From Roridomyces roridus (lineage: Eukaryota; Basidiomycota; Agaricomycetes; Agaricales; Mycenaceae): a DNA stretch of 64,000 nt. Location of the stretch: positions 1,178,001 through 1,242,000 of the forward strand of contig JARKIF010000010.1 in NCBI GenBank assembly GCA_029378245.1. The letters are read 5' to 3'. This document shows positions 58,430 to 64,000 of this stretch, one piece after another; the stretch's first letter is position 1, and every line of letters starts with the position of its first letter. The notes beneath the pieces are model-generated. The model was not told where the DNA came from and searched no databases. It was given only the letters and a program-made list of their open reading frames with translations. Position numbers and translations under genes: made by a program.

Positions 58430-60264
58430 ATGGAAGGCCCAATCGAACTCCAGTCAATTCACCATCGCCCTGCCTCGAACTCGAAGGAGGTCGTGGCCGA
58501 GCTCAAGACGACTGAGCCTGAACCGTACAACCCGTCGAAGCGCCAAATCCTCCTCTGTCGGATACAGACGGCCGCGCTGTGTCTTGCGGTCTTCGCAGCT
58601 GGATGGAACGACGGCACTGTGGGGCCTCTTCTGCCTAGGATCCAAGAGACGTATCATGTGAGAGTGTTGCTTCTCCCTGCGCTCGTCGTTGAACGCCAAT
58701 GCAGTTGGGATACCTCGTCGCAGCGCTGCTCTTTGTCTTTCAATCCCTCGTGAGTAGTCTCCGTATTGCTTCGACTCTGATCTAACGAACGGGCAGGGTT
58801 CCATTGTGGGCGCCTTCATCACCATCTCCTTAACGTCGAGGCTCGGATTCGGGAAGGTAAATGTCCGCATATCGATATCCTTGGTCTAACTTGTCGCAGC
58901 TCCTGCTCTTGGGGCCCGTCTTCCAGCTCGTCGGATACAGTCTGCAAGCCTCCGCGCTCCCCTTCCCCGTCTTCTGCCTCTCTTGCGCATTCAACGGAGT
59001 CGGCGTCTCCATCATCGTAATCCTCCTATCCTTTCCGTCAACCTTGACTGACTGCTCTACAGGACGCGCAAGGAAACGGGTATGCCGCCAGCTTTGCGCG
59101 CAATGCAGAAGCCCGGATGGGATATGTCCAAGCTGCCTATGGTACGCTGTTCGAGTCTTCCAAGACCTAATCCTCACCACGCCCAGGCGCTGGAATCTTC
59201 GCCGCCCCCCTCGTGTCCACTCAATTCGCTCAAATGCGGCACTGGTCCTTCCATTATCTCGTGAGCTTGGGTATCACCCTACTCAACATGATCGTCCAAT
59301 ACGCCGTCTTCCGGGCCAAGACCCAGGACGGTATGTACCTGTCGACCTATGGTGACTTGAATTGATTAATATTTTCTGCAGAATGCCTCGCGGAGCTCGG
59401 ACAGCCGCCGGTGTCGAAAGGCACGAACGAGAAGAGTGAAATGCGTCAAGTCCTGTCGCTCAAATCGTTACACCTGATTGCGCTGTTCCTCTTCGTGCAT
59501 GTCGGTGTGGGGGTGGCGATTTCTGGTTAGTTTTGTCTCCGACGACTGGACTTGAGCTGACCTGTTTCAGGTTGGACTGTGACGTTCATGGTCACCGTCC
59601 GCGGCGGAGGTGCATCGTCTGGATATATCGCTGCTGGGTATGCTGGCGGTGAGTAATAGTAACTCGGCGTTGTTTCTGTGGCTGAGCCTAGCAGGAGTGG
59701 TGCTGGGACGCTTGCTTTTGATCTGGGTCAACAAGAAGGTAGCCATTAACTTCACCGTCTTGCTCAGAACTCACCTCATTTCAGATCGGCAACAACCTCA
59801 GCGTGTACATCTACTCCGTAATCGCCATCGGGTACGCTCTTCCCTCTGCTTCCTCCTTCCTTCCCTCCCTCACCCTCCTCTCCCCAGTCTACAACTCGTC
59901 GTCTGGCTCGTCCCCTCCCTCATCAGCGGCGCAGTCTCCGTCGCCTTCATTGGCCTCCTCAGCGGACCCATCTACCCCCTCGCACTAAACCGCGCCGCGA
60001 AGATCTTCCCGCCTTGGCTCCTCACCGGTACCATGTCGTGGATGGCCGCAATGGCTACCGTCGGCGGGGCCATCGTGCCTTTTATCGCGGGTGCCATTTC
60101 CTCGAGGGCGGGGATCAAGAGTTTGCAGCCTCTGTGAGTGTTTTTTCGTCTGTTTGTGATTGAGAGGTGCTGAGAGGTGAAATAGGATTTTGGGTATGAT
60201 GGTTGCGATGCTTTTCCTTTGGATGCTTGTGCCCAGAAATGGACATTCGCTGCGTGGGGACTAA
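58430..60264 (+). CDS. MFS transporter (Bsc6/fucose-permease-like), right copy
   Basis: Twelve exons: 58430-58657, 58705-58749, 58797-58856, 58900-59016, 59063-59141, 59187-59330, 59382-59525, 59571-59648, 59695-59738, 59785-59831, 59888-60133, 60186-60264; 436 residues. Helical blocks: LAVFAAGWNDGTVGPLLPRI (helix 1 with the conserved Asn-Asp), LVAALLFVFQS, GSIVGAFITI, ARMGYVQAAYGAGIFAAPLV, LIALFLFVHVGVGVAISGW, GRLLLIWVNKKIG and SWMAAMATVGGAIVPFIAG. About eleven to twelve membrane segments are expected. The opening resembles the fungal Bsc6-type branch of the MFS. Substrate unknown; it lies between a hydrolase and an FAD monooxygenase. The C-terminal tail (NGHSLRGD) differs from the left copy. 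Confidence 0.91.
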
Positions 60265-60373
60265 CTTGGGAGTTGGGACGGGTGGTCTATCCGGTCCATG
60301 GCAATTCGTGTATTTTTGTACTGAATCTGAATCTGAATCATCCCTTGTGAGCTGCTATCTTGAAAGCGCTGAT

Positions 60374-61004
60374 TAGGGATGCACACCGTACCCGTGTCAA
60401 CCCGTTTGACGGCCGTCCGTACACGGGTACGTACCCGTCCCCGTCGGGCCCTTCCCCGAAAAAATATACGGGACGGGTACGGGACGGCAACACTGCCGTC
60501 CGTCCCGTCAATCTCACAGATTGACGGGCCATCTACGGGTTGGCATCCTTGATGGACGGATCAGAGGTATTTTTGACCGGACTCTGTTGAGCCGGTGGTC
60601 GGACAACCGGCGCAAGCAGGTGTTGACAATGTGCTTTGGATCCGAGGGCACTATCAGCCTCTTATTGGCTGATTGATGGGACATCTGACTCCAAATCTAC
60701 ATCAAACCATTGTCAACAGTGGTGAACTCTTGGTTGGCTCACCAGAATAAGATGTACCGACATTGGCAACATCTCTAGAGAGCACTACAGCAGGGCAAGA
60801 TGGTTTTCACAGTTCAAGTGTGGGCACTTTGATGACATTCGTACGGGACCCGTCTTTTGACGGCCCGTACCCGTCAATTTTGCCGTCCCGTCCCGTCGGA
60901 CCCATTGAAATGTGAAAAAGACGGCCGTCTTTTTGACGGCCCGTAACCGTCTCAAGCCGTAAGATTGACGGCCGTTACCCGTAGACGGGCGGCGTTCATC
61001 CCTA
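60374..61004. mobile_element. hAT-like MITE C, 631 bp, perfect 8-bp target duplication
   Basis: Ends TAGGGATG and CATCCCTA are exact inverted repeats. Flanked by GCGCTGAT on both sides (60366-60373 and 61005-61012), a perfect 8-bp duplication as known for hAT elements. The interior is rich in ACGGGT/ACGGCCGT words in both orientations like MITEs A and B; no ORF of its own. Confidence 0.82.
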
Positions 61005-61199
61005 GCGCTGATAGTCCGCTCAATCGACACAGACGCCACCAACAAAGATTACGAGCTTGAGAGCCGTTCTACCGTCGCATGATGTCAGTGCGGGAGTCAC
61101 CATGCAGGTGGCTCCAACGCGGTCTCAATTTTCAGTCAACAAACTCCTGTGAGGTTATATAAATGAGCTGTTCTTGTGTACAGGAACCGAACGTGCCCC

Positions 61200-62583
61200 A
61201 TGTCTCTCCCCTCGAACCCCATAACCATCGTAATCGTCGGCGCCGGTCCCGCTGGGATGGCTGCGGCATTATCGCTTCACCACCAAGGAATCAAAGACTT
61301 TGTGATTGTCGACTCCCTCTTGGCTGGTCAGAATTCGTCGCGCGCAGTAGTTATCCAAGCAGCTACTCTCGAGGTAACGAATCGCCAGCGGCGTCGCAGA
61401 ATCTAGAAGCTCACCAAAATTGCAGGCCCTCGATACCGTGGGTTGTATGGATAAGCTGTTGAAGATCGGGGATCAGAACAACCACTTTGGAGTCCGCGAC
61501 GAATCGTCCTACCTCTTTTCGGCTGATTTCTCGCTGTTGGCGCCGTACACCAAGTTTCCCTTTGGCCTCGTCTTGCCGCAGACGAGTACTGAGGGTGCAA
61601 TGCTTGAAGCGATGAAGGAGCGCGGGATTCACGTGTTGCGGCCGTACAAGGCCGTTTCGCTCAAACCCTCGGCGGAGAATGAGGGAGTGATTGATGTTGA
61701 ATTCGAGTCCGGGGAGGTCGTGCAGGCCAAGTATGTGATTGGCGCTGACGGTGCGCATTCGGTGGTGCGTCTTTCTCTCTTTGCTACTCCTTCAATTTGC
61801 GGATTGTTCGTGTAGGTCCGAAACGAGGCAGGGATAAGCTTCACCGAGCCTGGCAATGGTCAAGAGCCGGATCTGGGCAACGTCTCGCAGCTCATCCTCG
61901 GAGACGTGACGTTCTCTTCCCCACCCCACTTCCCCGACCCCAAATACCCCGTGTTCACCTCGATCGCAAACAATAACTTCCTCCTCATCGCACCCTTCCC
62001 AGCCGCCCTTTCGCATGACCCTGAGCGCATCGAATACCGCGTAGCAGCAGGCGTTCCCGTCGAGGATGGTACGGCCCCGCATGCACCCAGCAAGGAGTAC
62101 ATCCAATCCGTTTTGGACCGCTGCGCCCCAAGCGTGCTCAATCTCCCTCGGATCGAAAATACCTACTGGACCTCCCGCTACCGTACTCGCGCTGCCGTGG
62201 CTGAGCGTTCTTTTGCCCGTCTAGCTGGCGGCGGAGCGGTCCTTCTCGTCGGTGACGCAGCGCACATACACTCGCCGCTCGGCGGACAAGGCATGTCTTT
62301 GGGTATCCGAGACGCAATCAGCCTCGGTGCAGCTCTCCCCGCCGTATTAGCACAAGACGACGGCGATCGTGCGGCGGTGGATAAGCTGCTCACTATCTGG
62401 GCTGGTGAGCGCCACAAACGCGCGCTTGGAGTTGTTCAGATTACCAAGGGCGCGTTGGGGATGGTGATTGCGCCGCGTACTTTCATGAGACGGATTGGCT
62501 TCGCATTGTTGCGGTTCTTGGGACGTTTTACATTGGTGCAGCGGATGGTGGCGTATCGGTTGAGTGGATTGGCGGAGATATGA
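61200..62583 (+). CDS. FAD-binding monooxygenase (PHBH-type fold)
   Basis: Three exons, 61200-61373, 61426-61764, 61816-62583, with 51-52-nt GT-AG introns; 426 residues, typical of short group A flavin monooxygenases. Motifs: ITIVIVGAGPAGMAAALSLH (GxGxxG), KYVIGADGAHSVVRNEAGIS (DG motif, restored by splicing), and AVLLVGDAAHIHSPLGGQGM (GD motif) followed by LGIRDAISLG. The C-terminal helix region is basic and ends SGLAEI; no thioredoxin-like domain, unlike the 31 kb enzyme. The start at 61200 gives MSLPSNPIT directly before the Rossmann strand. Truncated relatives lie at 48305-48508 and 63509-63780. Substrate unknown. Confidence 0.92.
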
Positions 62584-62689
62584 TCATAGTAGGTCGCACA
62601 GAAGACAAGAAAGGACTTGAAGTATTCGAACATGTATATTATCAGACATCAGGTACCGCAATCAACTATTCACCTTGATCTCCACGGCT

Positions 62690-63505
62690 TCACGCACGTC
62701 TCCACGCTGGACAACATGAAAAACTTGCAACTCCTCGTAAACCACTCCGCGTTCCTTCTAGGGAGTCGTCGGCCCTTTTACCCAAACGATCTAAATAAAA
62801 TGAGCTCACCTGCAATATCTCCTCAATCTCCCAATCCGGCTCACGCACACCAACAACTGCCACCTGCACCTCGAGCAATTTCGGTAGAGTCGGGACTAGG
62901 TGCGGATTAATCGCCCGACGGAGATCTTCTCCTGGAGCGAACTCGGCGGGTTCTTGATCCTCCGTGTCATCATATATGTCGATTCCGTATGGTACATCCA
63001 TCCGCAGATGCACCTTGATCCACTCGAGGGAGGCGAGTTTGTTAAGAGCCTTGAAATGGTGCTGCCAGGACAATGTGAATTCAGAAGGGAATTCGAGAGA
63101 AGGAGACACTGACCATAGATTCCAGATGTAGTTCGACGTGGGTGAGATGTGGACACACGGCTGCGAGTGACTTGACGGTGTCCACATCGAGAGCTTGGAA
63201 TGGTTCCGGCCGGACCTCATCTTCGTCGTGTTCTTCTTCGTCCCATTGGTCAAGGAGATCTGCGGTGTAATGCAAAGGTCGATTGACCAGTGCGAGACGC
63301 CGGAGTTGAGGGGCGTGATTGAGCGCGGAAAAGTGGGGCATCCACGACGGATGGTCGTTCCTCGTCTTCACCCAGTTCTTGGCACTGATTGCGCGATACA
63401 CCATATACCCTTTCTCCCCCACTCTCCCGCAAACGAACACGAAAAACTCGAGACCCAGGTCCTGCGTCCCTTCAAATTCGTGTCGGTGAGATTGGCGGAT
63501 GAAGA
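62690..63505 (-). pseudogene. F-box/LRR-like gene copy, 3' part
   Basis: Reads HAPQLRRLALVNRPLHYTAD, an acidic DEEEHDEDEV linker, ALDVDTVKSLAAVCPHLTHV and ELHLES, then across a GT-AG gap KALNKLASLEWIKVHLRMDV, GEDLRRAINPHLVPTLPKLL and a C-terminal tail. Block order matches 47.5-48.1 kb. The N-terminal half is absent: upstream sequence becomes the antisense of an FAD-monooxygenase fragment, so the copy is truncated. Within what remains the frame is open, and it might still be expressed. Confidence 0.55.
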
Positions 63506-63508
63506 GCA

Positions 63509-63780
63509 CTTGATCGAGGTCAAATTCGTGTGGTGAAGGTATCCAGGCCAAGTATGTCATCGGCGCGGATGGTACCCACTCAGTGGTGCGTTCCTTATGC
63601 TGGAGAGTATTTTATCTTTAGATTCGTTGAAGCAGGTCCAGAATGAAGCGGGTATTCCCTTGGCAGGCTGTGACGGGTAACAACCCTGACTTCTGGGAAT
63701 CTTTCGCATATCGCTCTCGGCCGCCAAGCTTCCCTGACCCCAAAGGGCGTGTTGAAAATGATCGGTGCTGGCGCGCCGCA
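63509..63780 (+). pseudogene. Second FAD-monooxygenase fragment
   Basis: IQAKYVIGADGTHSVV is followed, after an intron-like gap ending at CAG near 63637, by VQNEAGIPLAG, then a stop and a degenerate stretch still recognisable as the FPDPK region. It corresponds to the middle of the gene at 61200 (end of exon 2 and start of exon 3). It abuts the truncated F-box copy head-on, marking a rearrangement breakpoint. Confidence 0.65.
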
Positions 63781-64000
63781 TTGGGTTTGCTGCCATTCCG
63801 TCATCACGAGGTTTACTTTCGGTGGCATATCGGTCGAGTGGGTTGGCCTAGATTTAATTCGTTGTTTGACCGTTTTATGCAGCCAAATGATCTATAGAAT
63901 CCGCCCGTCAACCGCCCGTGTCCGCTATTCTCGGAACGGTTTTCAGCTTACTGAGCAACGACCACATTCAGTCCGCCGAAGACACGCGTCAAAGCCGTTC

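Larger units (their letters stand above)
57785..61480. repeat. Right arm of the large inverted duplication
   Basis: Counterpart of 48305-51310 in opposite orientation. It is longer because MITE C (60374-61004) lies in it and is absent from the left arm. Confidence 0.8.

Noticed and set aside
1..64000. CRISPR array, rRNA genes, bacterial operons
   Set aside because: No regularly spaced repeats, no rRNA-like blocks, and the genes are clearly spliced eukaryotic genes.

Overview
The window looks like a gene-moderate, repeat-rich stretch of a basidiomycete (Agaricomycetes) nuclear genome. The evidence is: genes broken by many 43-72 nt GT-AG introns with micro-exons, a Zn2Cys6 regulator, degenerate F-box/LRR-like gene copies of the kind amplified in mushrooms, a non-LTR retrotransposon with the mushroom-type RT/RNase H layout, several TIR elements, and a eukaryotic Argonaute. 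No bacterial, phage or organellar features, no rRNA, no convincing tRNA and no CRISPR were seen.

Layout. 0-6 kb: 5' part of an aldo-keto reductase (-), an F-box relic, a Zn2Cys6 factor (-), repeats. 6.7-8.9 kb: a TIR element with nested inverted repeats. 9-16 kb: mostly non-coding with short-repeat blocks. 16.2-19.2 kb: a 5'-truncated LINE, then a relic of a transposon-associated protein and an F-box relic. 20.9-22.4 kb: D-amino-acid oxidase (-), 8 exons. 22.7-27.9 kb: an F-box/LRR-like gene (-) cut in two by a 3.7 kb element with a perfect 9-bp target duplication. 27.9-29.0 kb: HMG-CoA lyase (+). 30.3-43.2 kb: a compact block with a coiled-coil protein (-), a phenol-hydroxylase-like FAD monooxygenase (+), two divergently transcribed membrane fatty-acid desaturases, an alpha/beta hydrolase (-), a 14-TM-type MFS exporter (+) and a small NTF2/SnoaL-like protein (-). 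43.5-44.7 kb: two MITE-like elements. 45-63.8 kb: a large inverted arrangement. F-box relic, FAD-monooxygenase fragment, MFS gene and alpha/beta-hydrolase 5' fragment on the left are mirrored by alpha/beta hydrolase, MFS gene, FAD monooxygenase and F-box copy on the right, with an Argonaute gene (25 coding exons inferred) in the middle.

How the genes may work together (inference). The 31-43 kb block combines fatty-acid desaturases, an FAD hydroxylase, a hydrolase, an NTF2-like protein and an exporter. That content would suit a pathway to an oxidised or polyunsaturated (possibly acetylenic) fatty-acid-derived metabolite. The hydrolase/MFS/FAD-monooxygenase set at 56-62 kb has similar content, and its hydrolase is a paralogue of the one at 39 kb. 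The Argonaute has the full D-E-D-H residue set expected of a slicer and lies inside the inverted duplication, a structure that could itself yield double-stranded RNA. Exon coordinates were derived by hand from splice consensus, reading-frame continuity and family conservation; all gene models add up to whole codons, but none has transcript support here.
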